NCBI GenBank assembly: GCA_963555705.1
Contig: OY743174.1
Span: 56,256,234-56,320,233 of the forward strand
Reading direction: 5' to 3'
Length of the DNA stretch: 64,000 bases
From: Ligustrum vulgare
Lineage: Eukaryota; Streptophyta; Magnoliopsida; Lamiales; Oleaceae
Positions 11,401-21,869 of the stretch are shown here, piece by piece. Below the pieces are notes generated by a model that did not search any database, had not been told where the DNA came from, and saw only the letters and a list, made by a program, of their open reading frames with translations. The position numbers and the translations under genes were made by a program. Position 1 is the stretch's first letter, and each line of letters opens with the position of its first letter.

Positions 11401-13200
11401 TGTCAGCCATATCTTTGAGGGTAGTAAGTGACACTTGTCAATGATAAAAACCTTGTACTGAAAAATGGCTGATGAGGAAGCCCCTGGCAGATTTCTAAAA
11501 AGATTTTTGACTCTGTGAATTCCCTTTTTATTAGAAACATCAACTTGTTTGTGATCCTTGCTGTTGCCAGATATGAAATCAGCACACTCCCTGCAGACAC
11601 CACAGGGCTTAGTGTCTTCGGTAGCAAGGCAATTTAAAGCAGCAGCGAAAATTCTTGCAGTTGACGTTTTTCCAGTCCCACGGCAACCTTGGAAAAGATA
11701 AACAGGGGCAATCCTCCCCTTCGAAATCGCGCTCATGAGTGACTGAACAACCACATTCTGCCCTAGCAATTCGTCGAAAAACATTGGCCTATATTTCTGG
11801 CTAAGGCTTTTGATATTTTCTGGAGAATTTTCCTCAAGCGATTCCTCGTTCAGAGCTACTCGTGCTAATCCATCTTGACTCGACCACCTCCTTCCATCCA
11901 ACCTACTCATCGCCTCCAAATCAAGGTCTCCAAAATTTGTGGCAAGCTCATTATTACTTTTCTCACTTCCCATGGACGATTCTCCTATGCTGTCAGCGCT
12001 AAGCAAAGGAGCAAGACCTTTAGCAGCAGGTCTCCTCTTATTGGATCCCAAAGATGATCGATGATGTCTCCTCCGAGACAAGGGTCGACTTGCGGAAAAA
12101 ACGCTGCTTCCTTTCCTCCTAAAAGTATCAGAAAGAGACGGTGAACCACTGCCATTCCCTCTAAACTTAGGCATTGGCGTTTTGGACCAATAACAAGGAA
12201 TCCCACATCCCGGTTTCCCTGACAAATCCAAGCGGTCATCCACCTCGTCGTCTGCATCATTGAAAGACGCCGTGGTAGCATCCCAAGAGTCGATGGTACT
12301 CGGATTTCTAACACCATATTTATAAAATGCAGGTGTAGTGTGTGAAATAGAATCGTCCTCTTTCCGACGATTCTTCAACAACTTGGATGGCGAATGAACC
12401 CAATCCTTATTCTGAAGCCTAACAAGCAATGGTGAAATGGCAGACTCACTCCTTAATTCTTCAGAATTAAGAAAATCTTCAGTGTCATCAGACCGATCCA
12501 CCAAATAATCCCTTCCTAAACCCAAATCAGACATATCCTCAGAGTTTTGTTTCTTCAAGTTTTCATTATGATGCCTCACACTTGTTCTAGAGTTCTTATT
12601 TTTGTGCCTAAAATTGGAACCTTTGCACTTAAAAGTCGCGGGAGCATACCTGTCATTCAAACTATTATCGTTCTTGGAATCAATTCCACTGCCATTACGC
12701 GCATCAATCGAGCTATCAACATCCGTATTCTCCTCCTCCGCGGTCGAAGACGACCGGTCATCCGTAGCATTCTCAGCGTCATCCTCACCAATCTGCTTGC
12801 ATCTATCGCTATCAGATTTTTGGTTCCTCCTATTATACAGAAACACTTTCCTCTCTTTTTTCACGGCATTCACATTGCCATTATTGTTGATATTAATACA
12901 ATTATTACCATTTTCAACTGGCGAAGGGAGTTGAAACAGTTGTTGAGAGGAAGAACGAATGGCATTCTCATCAATTGGGTGGCGGCCGCCATTGTTGTGA
13001 TGGTGAAAACGGTGGTTCTTGGCAAGGGATCTCGCTGAATTATGTGGGTACTGCCATGAGGACGTGGTCCCGGGGTCCCTTAACACGCGTGCCGCCTTCC
13101 GAATTTGCGTCAATTCTTTCTTAAAATGCAGGTTTCTCGGACCAATTGCACCACCACCACTACCACTGCCACCATTCACCGTTCCGCCTGCGCCGCGCAT
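8475..13200 (-). CDS. STI: STICHEL: DnaX-like AAA ATPase, trichome branching
   Basis: Six exons on the minus strand join in frame into 1225 codons: 13200-11098, 10754-10535, 10157-9699, 9603-8928, 8728-8647 and 8612-8475, all with GT-AG introns. Arabidopsis STI is about 1218 residues. An acidic, low-complexity N-terminal half contains the family blocks LRDPGTTSSW and GCGIPCYW. The region from about residue 480 to 740 resembles bacterial DNA polymerase III gamma/tau: Walker A at 505-512 (GCRGTGKT), a Cys cluster (CGVCREC), Walker B, and an SRC arginine-finger motif. The C-terminus has the family's IESIIREQRLETA and CCSGISCWN motifs. Known role of the family: control of trichome branch number, not DNA replication. 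Odd point: Walker B reads IIDKCH where the family has IIDECH. I chose the ATG at 13200 because no upstream in-frame ATG precedes it. Confidence 0.93.
10866..11030 (+). repeat. MITE copy in STICHEL intron 1
   Basis: An AT-rich element starts CCCTTGTTTGGTTTTCATTA and contains the family block CACAATATTTGACTTTTAAA. It lies inside the first STICHEL intron (10755-11097). Relatives are at about 13.8, 14.1 and 32.0 kb. Confidence 0.55.
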
Positions 13201-13786
13201 TTCTAACAGCAAAAATCTTATAGCAACTCACTGGATCACAGACAGAACCCACCTCAGCAACAAAACAGAAATTCGACGCAATTTAGTCCCACGGTGGCCA
13301 AGACTTGTCTCTGTGGAAAATGAAAACTGGTTAATGTAGAAGAAATGGCGAGTATACTAAACACAGATCTGTAAGATTTTGTTTCCTTAATCAAACTTAT
13401 TCCAACGGCCTTAAATACTGGGTGAAATTAAGAATGTACAGCTAATAATACTATATATACTGTAACTAGTAGTAGTGACAACAGTCAACAGGGTTCCTCT
13501 TTCAAGAATCGTGAAGGAAATTCTTTCCATTTTATATGAAGGAAAATTGTGAGGGAGTCAAAAAAAGATTCTCTCGTTAAAATCGAAGAAATGAAAAAAA
13601 ATGGAAGAATGAAAATCCGGCTAAGGAAGACTGGTTATGAATGTCCCAAGATTCTCTTTTAATGAGTGGGCATTTGTCTGAGATTTACTTCTTATATCTT
13701 CTCCTTTTCTACTTTTTCTTACACGTTTTGTTATTAAGCGAAAAATCCATGCAAGTAATGAAATTGCTGGTACAGTAATTGATACT
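13201..13786. other. STICHEL upstream region
   Basis: Sequence 5' of the STICHEL start codon, presumably leader and promoter. I could not place a TATA box or transcription start with confidence. No other gene is seen. Confidence 0.4.
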
Positions 13787-14217
13787 ATGCTCTTGTTTGG
13801 TTTTTATTAAAATATTTTTATTTTTTTTTGTCGTAATCAATCTCAATCTTTCATTAAAAATTAAATTCACAATATTTGACTTTTAAATCAAATTTCATTC
13901 TCCTAAAATATCAATCATTCATTTTCCATCAATCACACTCATGACATTGACTTGTTTAAAGAAAGAGTAATTCTATACAATATAGACATTTTTAAAGGGA
14001 TATATTCGAGTAATGTGTGTGAGTAATGTGTGTTTGGTATTGTTTAAAAATAATTTTTTTAAAATGAATTGTAATTTTTAGGAGAATGGATGATTGAAAT
14101 TTGGTTTAAAAATTAAATATTGTGTTCTTAACTTTTAGTGGATGGTTGAGATTAAGTACTGTAAAAAAAAAAAAAAAAAAAAAAAGAGAAAATTTTGATG
14201 AATCAAACAAGAGCTCA
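13787..14217. repeat. Two head-to-head MITE copies
   Basis: A plus-oriented copy (13787 to about 13960, starting GCTCTTGTTTGGTTTTTATT) is followed by an inverted copy (about 14025-14217, ending AATCAAACAAGAGC). Both carry the CACAATATTTGACTTTT-type core shared with the 10.87- and 32.02-kb copies. A run of about 24 A lies at 14163-14185. Together they form a long imperfect inverted repeat. Confidence 0.55.
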
Positions 14218-14805
14218 TGATCATATCAATATATTTTCAAGATTTTTTTAATTTTTTTTAATATTTTTTTGTCCGCAATTTTTTTTATAAACAACACATT
14301 TCACAAAATCACTTTTAAATCACACATATTTTCTCAAAATTATTTTTTAACAACATATTTTATCTTAAAAATATCACATTTTTTTGTTTATAAACAATTT
14401 TTTTTACCAAACAGTAAAATCTAACCGTGGCTAGTAAGTATTGAAGATATATATCGCATAATTACTCTTTAATTTTAATCGTTCGACTTGACAAATACTT
14501 AGCAAATCACAGCAAAGAAAATGGTTACAAATTAAAAGCAATTTCTATTGCTCAAAAAAATAAAAATAAAATAAAATTAGTGGTACTGTGGTTAACCAAA
14601 ATTTTGTTTTAAGTACTTTCACCAAGTTTTACTCAAAAGGGTCACAGGAATGGAGTGATTGACTGCAATTTAAATCTTGCTTTATTTTGTTTTACTTTTT
14701 ATGTTAGGCAATCAAAAAATTTAGCACATATTTGGTGCAAATTAAAATGTAAATTTTAATCTAACGAGTATATTTAATTGTGATTTTTAAAGACTTTTTT
14801 GAGAC
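14218..14805. other. AT-rich spacer
   Basis: Low-complexity AT-rich DNA. The TTTTTTATAAACAA and CACATTTTTTTG-type motifs recall terminal debris of other MITEs. No gene seen. Confidence 0.4.
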
Positions 14806-14808
14806 TTA

Positions 14809-15678
14809 GGCCATCTCCAATCTTTTACCCCAAATTTTGGGTAATCTTTATCCCAAAATTGGGATAGACTTAAATTCTTTTCCAACAGTTTGACTCCAAA
14901 TTTGGGGTCAAGTAAATAGTATCCATTTTTCTTGTAATTTTTTTAATAATTATACCCTGATTATAAATTTGTTAATTAATAACTTTAATTTAAATTAATA
15001 ACTAATGTGTAGAATGGACCAAATTAAAAATAATCATTTTTCTAGGGGGAAAAAACTCAAGTTGAACAACAAAATACGCCTAGTGGCTACAAATTCCCTA
15101 AATTAAACGATGTGATCGATCATGGACGAAACTTAATTTTCAGAATTAGTATATTCCTCCCACAAATGCTCAATTAAGGCATTACGAAGTTCATAATGAG
15201 CATCGCTTCATTGACTATCTCGACTTACCATTTCATATTAGTTTTGTTGTATGTTCAAGTTTATGTTTTCCTCTCGTTATTGTTGCATATGTATCTTCAT
15301 TTGACATATGTCGTCGTTAGCTTTGAAAATAAAATTTCAGTCTTTTTAATTATCCAAACTAATTCGTGCCGATTTTCTAACAATATTAACAGAAATATTA
15401 CTATAATTGAGAAAAAAAATAATTTTTCTAAGAAAAATTAAATTAAAAATTATAGAATTAAAACAATAATTATTAAATAATAATAATTATAATATTTACA
15501 GTTAAGATAATTACAATAACAAAAAATTATTGGACTAATTAATAATGTTTAGCATTTAAATTAAATAAGAAAATGACAATTTGGTAAATAAATAAGGCCA
15601 ACCCCAATTTCCATTGGAGAGACTTTTACCCCAAATTTGGGATTTTACTCCAAATTTGGGGTATGGCTGGAGATGCCC
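14809..15678. mobile_element. PIF/Harbinger non-autonomous element
   Basis: An 870-bp element has imperfect terminal inverted repeats (left GGCCATCTCCAATC, right GGCTGGAGATGCCC) and TTA duplications on both sides (14806-14808, 15679-15681). Both ends carry repeated CCCAAATTTTGGG-type blocks just inside the termini. The interior keeps the last codons of a transposase on the minus strand, so it derives from an autonomous element by internal deletion rather than being a purely anonymous MITE. Confidence 0.85.
15133..15207 (-). pseudogene. C-terminal remnant of Harbinger transposase
   Basis: Minus-strand translation gives 24 codons with LRNALIEHLWEEY, ending at TAA (15133-15135). Plant PIF/Harbinger nucleases end with a very similar L.xxLIEHxW motif. 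A stop codon lies shortly upstream in the same frame, so only the tail remains. Confidence 0.6.
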
Positions 15679-16078
15679 TTAGTTTCAAAAAATGACGTGG
15701 TAGACAAGTTATTTAAAAAACCTCCTTCCTTTCCCGAATCATTGTTTCTCTGTATTTTTTTTAGACCCACCATTTTAACTATTATTCACAATCATATTCC
15801 TCCACGAAACTTGCATTCCTCCATTGAACTATTGCTGCCTAGTGCTCTCAACCCTAGGAACAAGCTAGTAACAAAAGAAAAACATTCAAACTATAAAAGA
15901 TGGTACCAAAACCAACAACGAATTGGAGACAGCCAAAAAATCATTGGCTTATCAAATTATCAATTGAGCCATGAAAAAGATTCAACAAAAGACAAACAAA
16001 TTCACTATCTGTTTTACGTCAAGCAATACGTAGAGTAACTCATGTGCTCATCGACGCCTGATCTTGAGATATGGATCA

Positions 16079-16260
16079 TCAAAGGAACATTAGCATGGCG
16101 TACTCCTCCTGTTCGAATCGAGGTTTGAAACCAAACCTCTTCAGGAGGATAGATGGGGCGATTCGGGTGAGACTCAATGTAGATTCATTCGTGGGATCCA
16201 TGCGGTCCGCGGGGGGGGGGGGGGGGGGGGGGCTCGGGGGAAAAATAGAGATGTCTCCTA
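16079..16260 (+). pseudogene. ycf68: Plastid ycf68 fragment, copy 1 (NUPT)
   Basis: Translation from the ATG at 16095 gives MAYSSCSNRGLKPN and then RRIDGAIRVR, the start of the plastid reading frame ycf68 in the trnI-GAU intron. It is interrupted after about 45 codons, where plastid GGTCCGGGGGG has become a run of about 23 G (16210-16232). This is plastid DNA in the nucleus, not a nuclear gene. Confidence 0.8.
16209..16233 (+). repeat. Poly-G run
   Basis: A nearly pure run of about 23 G lies inside the ycf68-derived insert where the plastid original has a short G run. It could be slippage or an assembly or read artefact. Confidence 0.8.
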
Positions 16261-16329
16261 CGTTACCCATAATATGTCGAAGTATCGATGTAATTTCATA
16301 GAGTCATTTTGTCTGAATGCTACATGAAG

Positions 16330-16425
16330 AGGCACATTCGCATGACATACTCTTCCTGTTTGAATTGGGGTTTAAAACCAAACCTCGCCTAAGGAGGATA
16401 GATGTGGCGATTCCGGCGAGAAAAG
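16330..16425 (+). pseudogene. ycf68: Plastid ycf68 fragment, copy 2 (more decayed)
   Basis: The same ycf68 start region recurs about 247 bp downstream (CATGACATACTCTTCCTG against CATGGCGTACTCCTCCTG) with more C-to-T and G-to-A changes. The intervening stretch with ATAGAGTCATTTTGTCTGAA also reads like a plastid intergenic spacer, from memory. So the insert is a mosaic or a duplicated fragment. Confidence 0.65.
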
Positions 16426-16439
16426 GAATTTGATAATTT

Positions 16440-17130
16440 CTAGGGTATAGATTCATAGTCCCGATAGAATTATGATAGAATGGTATCCGTTAACCTAGTC
16501 TAAAAAATCTAAACCTATCAATCAGTTGATTGATTCTAATTCGTTGATTTAATCCATTCGAAATATTAGAAATAGAAGGGAGTCATTTTTGCAAACATGA
16601 ATCCCATTTAAACAATTTTTCTTAAGAAAAGAATTGGATCTTTACATCTGAGCCTTGATAAAAAAAGATTTGGGGTACTTGTGATATTTCAACATGAGAC
16701 GCATTTTATTAGGCAGTTTTTGGAATTTAAATACTATTGGATGAATTAATTTTTATTAGTATTGGAAGCACATTACATTATGCCAGGGTAACAGTTCACT
16801 GACAACAGTACCCAGCAAGTCACTTGCATAACAATCTACAAATGAAAAGGCAATTGACTATGTATATATTTTTCATTTTTCTCTGAATTATTAATTGTTA
16901 ATGTTTTAATATGTCAGTTTTTTGGTTTACATATTTGAAATTTTGGATTCTTTCGAGAAATTCAGAATGTGAGTTCGATCTTGCGTAATGGTTAATTTAT
17001 ATTTTTGGAATCTTGACAAATCTCATTGCAGATAAGAAAATGTTTTTTAGATTAGTTCTTTATAATTTCTACTAAAAAGTTTCTAAAGTCTTACAAGTAT
17101 TGAATTCTCCAAAAGTCATTCTCAACTTAA
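16440..17130. other. Spacer, possibly more organelle-derived DNA
   Basis: The part at 16440-16660 has a base composition and short motifs that could be plastid spacer, but I cannot assign it. The rest is AT-rich with no gene. Confidence 0.3.
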
Positions 17131-17133
17131 ATA

Positions 17134-17644
17134 CTCAATCCGTTCCAATTATATAGGCTGAATTTCTTTTTTCTCTTGTCCCAATTATATAGATACATTT
17201 CTTTATTGAGAAATATTTATTTTATTGTTTACTGATGTACCCATATTCATTACTTTTAGTAATAATAGTTTTGATAGTTATATAAGAGTAAGTTGAGAAT
17301 TTTCTTTATAAAAATTAATTTTTCAATAACATTAAATATGTTTTCTTAATTTGTGTGAAAAGTCAAACCAACCTATATAATCCCAAAAATATAGATTCAC
17401 TCCTATGTTCACACAGATTAAGAAAACATAATTAATATATGTTGGAACTATAAATTTGCTTACATTCTACCTAATATACTCCTACATTGAATAATGAGTA
17501 ATTCATATTAATTGATAACAATGCATTTTAAATAAGTGTATATTAGAAAATTAAGACATTAATATACTCTCAATAAAGAAAATGACATATAATTTAGGAA
17601 AAATAAAAAAGGAAAATGAGTCTATCTTTATAGGACGGATGGAG
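17134..17644. mobile_element. Stowaway-type MITE (Tc1/mariner)
   Basis: The 5' end is CTCAATCCGTTCCAATTATA. The 3' end reads, on the minus strand, CTCCATCCGTCCTATAAAGA. TA dinucleotides flank both ends (17132-17133, 17645-17646). The interior has a large imperfect inverted arrangement (17332 region against 17410 region). The length of 511 bp is long for Stowaway, so it may be two nested copies. Confidence 0.7.
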
Positions 17645-17932
17645 TAATTTGTAGAGATTTCTAAAAGTCTCAATTGAATATCCCATGATTTTTAGGAGGA
17701 TTTATTCAATGTAGATTTTGAAAGATTTTTAAAGATTTTAAAGGATTTTAAAATTTTAGATGCATTCAATTAAGATTTTAAAGATTCCATACAAATCTCG
17801 AGGTATTTAATATTGATTTTAATGGGCCTTCTAAAAGTTCATAAAAGTGTTGATGTATTATATAAATACTTTTAAAGGTCTTGTATTATTCAAAATGTCA
17901 ATAGATTTTAAAGACTCTTATGAAATCTTCTA

Positions 17933-18206
17933 CTCCGTCCATCCCACAAAGATAGACTTGTTTTCCTTTTTTGTTTGTCCCACAAAGATATGTCACTTTT
18001 CTTTTTGAGAGTATATTAATATCTTCATTTTCTAATATACTCCTATTTAATATACATTGTTATCAACAAATACGAACAACTCATTATTTAATGTAGGAGT
18101 ATATTAGGTAGAATGTAGATAAATTTATAGTTTCAACATATATTAATTATATTTTCTTAATCTGTATGAAAATAGAAGTAAGCCTATCTTTATGAGACGA
18201 AGTGAG
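17933..18206. mobile_element. Stowaway MITE
   Basis: A 274-bp element with ends CTCCGTCCATCCCACAAAGA and, on the minus strand, CTCACTTCGTCTCATAAAGA, flanked by TA (17931-17932, 18207-18208). These are the classic CTCCGTCC termini of plant Stowaway elements. It carries no coding sequence. Confidence 0.85.
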
Positions 18207-18292
18207 TATGTACTAATTTCTAAACAGAAAGTACAATAACAAAATCTCTTAATTTATATCTCATTAACCTCTAAGATTTTGAAAGACTTTAA

Positions 18293-18452
18293 TATATATA
18301 TATATATATATAATTTTTTAAATTGTAATTTTGTTTCTTCTATATTTTTCTTCATTATTTCATAATATTTTTAGAAAACTTAGACCTACAACTAAACAAA
18401 TCATTATTTCTCCGTCTCTTCAACTTGTTATATATATATATATATATATATT
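18293..18452. repeat. Two (TA)n microsatellites
   Basis: (TA)n runs lie at about 18293-18312 and 18429-18451. The second abuts the LTR of the copia-like element, which makes its exact target duplication hard to read. Confidence 0.8.
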
Positions 18453-18454
18453 TT

Positions 18455-18627
18455 TGTTATGAAATAGAGAGAAAGAGAGAAGAAAATAAAGAGGCAAATA
18501 AACTTGTGTATTATTATGAATCAAAGCCCCCATGTATATAGGGAGAATAATAGATACATAAGGTAAAAATATCTAGGATTTTAGGGGTACAACTGTCATT
18601 CACTAATACAATATCATATTTACAACA
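18455..18627 (-). repeat. 3' LTR of copia-like element
   Basis: In element sense it begins TGTTGTAAATATGATATTG and ends CTATTTCATAACA. It is preceded in element sense by AAGGGGGAG (18628-18636 on the plus strand), a polypurine tract. Confidence 0.85.
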
Positions 18628-18662
18628 CTCCCCCTTGAATGACATATGATATTACAAAATAT

Positions 18663-19218
18663 CTACCTCGTTAAAACCTTGTTTGATAAAAACTCAATGG
18701 GACAAAAATATCAAACGAAGGAAAAAGAGTACAGTTGTTCTTGGAGTATTAAGATGAATGCTGCCTTGTTAAAACCTCGCCAGGAAAACACAACGGGACA
18801 AAACCTTGGCTAAGAAAAAAGAGTACAGCTACTCCCCCTAGTGTTGATCGTTGTAAATCATCGAGTTGATGTATCCCAATCTTGTGAACTGGTTTCTTGA
18901 ATGTAGATGTTGATGATGCTTTTGTAAATAAATCAGCTTCATTATCACTTGAGTAGATTTGTTGAAATTCTAGAGTATTTTGATGCTGCCTCGTTAAAAT
19001 CTTGTCAGAAAAACTCAGTGGGAAAAAATCTGAACGAAGGAAAAAGAGTACAGCTACTCCCCCTGATTCAATTTCTATTGAATCATTCATATCTTGATCT
19101 CTTCATGAGTTTCGTATAGGAGAGTATATCAATAGATATTGATGACAACTGCCTCATTAAAAACCTTTCCAGGAAAACCTCGTGGAACAAAACCTCGGTT
19201 AAGGAAAAAAGAGTATAG
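18663..19218 (-). repeat. Four copies of a ~68-bp repeat near copia 3' end
   Basis: Copies at about 18663-18733, 18761-18829, 18986-19053 and 19149-19218 each contain a TCGTTAAAA..T block, then GGGACAAAA, then AAAAAGAGTACAG on the plus strand. Similar repeats occur in the 3' untranslated part of plant copia elements. Two copies sit on each side of the RNase H remnant, which implies rearrangement. Confidence 0.75.
18854..18955 (-). pseudogene. RNase H C-terminal remnant of copia pol
   Basis: Translation on the minus strand includes NEADLFTKASSTSTFKK and then VHKIGIHQL. This is the conserved end of Ty1/copia polyproteins (typically ADLFTKALP..TFxKLV..IG). It shows the element's family and orientation. 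Confidence 0.85.
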
Positions 19219-20420
19219 CGTATATTAGCTTCCCCTCATTGGAACATTACAATTATATTGATACTGCATTTAATTATTTCAACTGTAAATCGGTGCAATA
19301 TCGAATATGTTTACCAAACATATATAAATGGTGCATATTTTGTATTATTTGTTCTTCGAATATAAATTCAATTATTCATTTGAACTTGAAGAACTATAAA
19401 ATATTTATAATCATTTGAACATGCTGCATCGAGTCACGTTCTATAATCAATATTATCAATGCATTTAATGCAGTTCTAAAATTTGGAAGTGACTTATTCA
19501 CTTCAATGAACAATTAACTTATTCATTTCAGGTGAATAATTAACCTTGAATTTGAATTTGAAAATCAATTGCCACAATTTTTATTCACAGTAATGGTACA
19601 TCTCAATTTTAACACTTTGTCATATATAGTCATTTGTACCATTCTTCATGTAATCTAATTTCATATTATCAATCACATTCCATTGGAAATTGAATCTATT
19701 AAAGGCATATGATATATTCAGATAGCAAAGTATCTTTATACTTTGATCAAACAAGTTTCTTAAAAACTTGAATTATATGTTTCAAACATATTTAATCATT
19801 CGAGGATTATATTGTATGCTTCAGGCATAGTATATGTTTCACATTGTAATTGTCAAATTGCTACCACCTAATTTAAGTCGTGAAACTTTAGATAGGTAAC
19901 GATTCCTATATTTCAAATAGATTTTCTTTAATTATTTCACCGCAATCCCAAAGTACCGAGGTATTGATTACCCTTTTTAATCTCACTCATTGGTACTTCA
20001 AAGAATACTCCCAACGTACTGAGTTGATGATCATACATTTTGATATCACTCCTTGGTACATCAAAGATCGCAAGCTAGTAATCATAGTAAATCATTTTTC
20101 ATTATATACAATTCTAATAATCATATATTATAGGCACTTATTATGCATTTTTAGGCAAATAAAATATTGTATCTATGCCAGATCTTTGAAACATTCATTG
20201 CGCAACAAGTCGTGTATTACGACTATACCTATAGGTATTTTACTGGCTTTACACTTTTATGCGTTTGGACTTCAGGTCCCAAAACTTCAGGTTTTGTAAT
20301 AAGTTTAATTTAGCCTGAATTCATACTTTTGCCAACTATTTTTATGTCGATTTTCTTCGACATATTTTCTTTTATTATTCTCGCTATCATTTAAATTATG
20401 ATGCGCAATTTGCATTTGCA

Positions 20421-20540
20421 TAAGTGCTTTAAAAATTGTGTTGACACAATTATCATCCTAATTTGATTTCTTTTCCCACAAGACATAACTATAGAGATTT
20501 CAATTTTCAATATTTCAAGTACTTGAACCTCTTCTGGAGA
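20421..20540 (-). pseudogene. Copia pol linker remnant
   Basis: Minus-strand SPEEVQVLE followed by an EISI block resembles the segment just before reverse transcriptase in plant copia polyproteins (APEEVQ..E..EISINY). It lies at the expected distance from the RNase H remnant. The frame is open but diverged. Confidence 0.5.
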
Positions 20541-21869
20541 TTTACAATTAATTATGTTAACAAATACTCCCTCACAAGTATATGCCTCCTCAATAAGACC
20601 ATTATATTCATTTGCTCTATTTTTATTTATTTGGGGATCTTTATTCGAATCAAATATCACTACGCTTCAAGCGGCTACATATCAATATAAGATAGAACAT
20701 ACGATTTTATTAATCTCTTATACATCTTGTAATTATGTTATCTTTGAACCTTTCGTTCATATTTTCAATCGAACTTCTTGTTCGTATTATCAATCGCGAG
20801 GATATATATAACATAATATGATGCATTTGTTTGATTTTAAGCTATTTCCCCCTAATGTTGAAAAAATTGTCCAATCAAATTGACAATCATTTTTTTTCGA
20901 CGTTGTAAAATATCACTCATTTGGGATATATGTTCAAAAAACGCATTTTTCTCAACATTCTTTATTTCCCATATCAGTGCATTGTGGTGGATCAATTGCA
21001 CTATTAAAAAATTATATGAAAAAATTATGCTCTAATCATAAGCCAATTATAATATGGAGAATTATGATATTGACATGATGCGTAATAGAATTCCCTAAAC
21101 AAAAAGGGAAGTATTTTGTTCTCAATTAAATTAACTGGAGGCGTTTAACAAGCAAAAATGTTAAACCATTTATCGATATCCCAACTAACACTTATCAAAA
21201 TGTTGAGATTCATGTCCACTAGCATTATCAAGACACATTCTTGATTATATAATCAGAAAATTTTGCTCATAATTTAAAATTTGAGCAATAATTTCGCAAA
21301 TTTCAGGTTGCGAATACCATGCAATCATCTAGTATATGTATCAAATCTATTAGATACAAATAATATTTAGATGATCAACGTGGAGGATGATGGTGGCCCA
21401 TTTATCACCATAATTATTTTTCAGAAATATAAGGAATTTAATCCCTATTTTAGCTAGTGACAGTCAAGAAATTTCATGAAAGAGAACAAACATCATATAT
21501 GATTGGATTGAAGAATCTTCTGATTTTTCATTAAATATCCATTTTAATTTCGCATCATTATTGATCCAGTGATGGTCCAACTGGTCATGCCAAATAACAA
21601 AATCAAATTGAACTTTTGGTTCAATACAAGATATAATTCAATGATTAAACATTATATAATCATATATTATTCAAGTAGTCAAACTAATCAATGTCCTTAC
21701 GACATTAGTTATATGTTTTCCTTCAGGGATAAACAAGAACTCAAATGATATATTCTTCGAAACATATGCTACTTCAAAAGCACGTTTTTATTACTCATTC
21801 ATAATCAATATGTCAACATTCTTCTTGAATATTGAAATTATAATATCATATTCTTCAAAAGCGGATAAT

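Noticed and set aside
12547..13038. Plus-strand open frame of 163 codons
   Set aside because: Antisense shadow of STICHEL exon 1; no conserved motif, and the minus frame is clearly coding.
16079..16270. Minus-strand proline-rich open frame
   Set aside because: Created by the poly-G run inside the plastid insert; not a gene.
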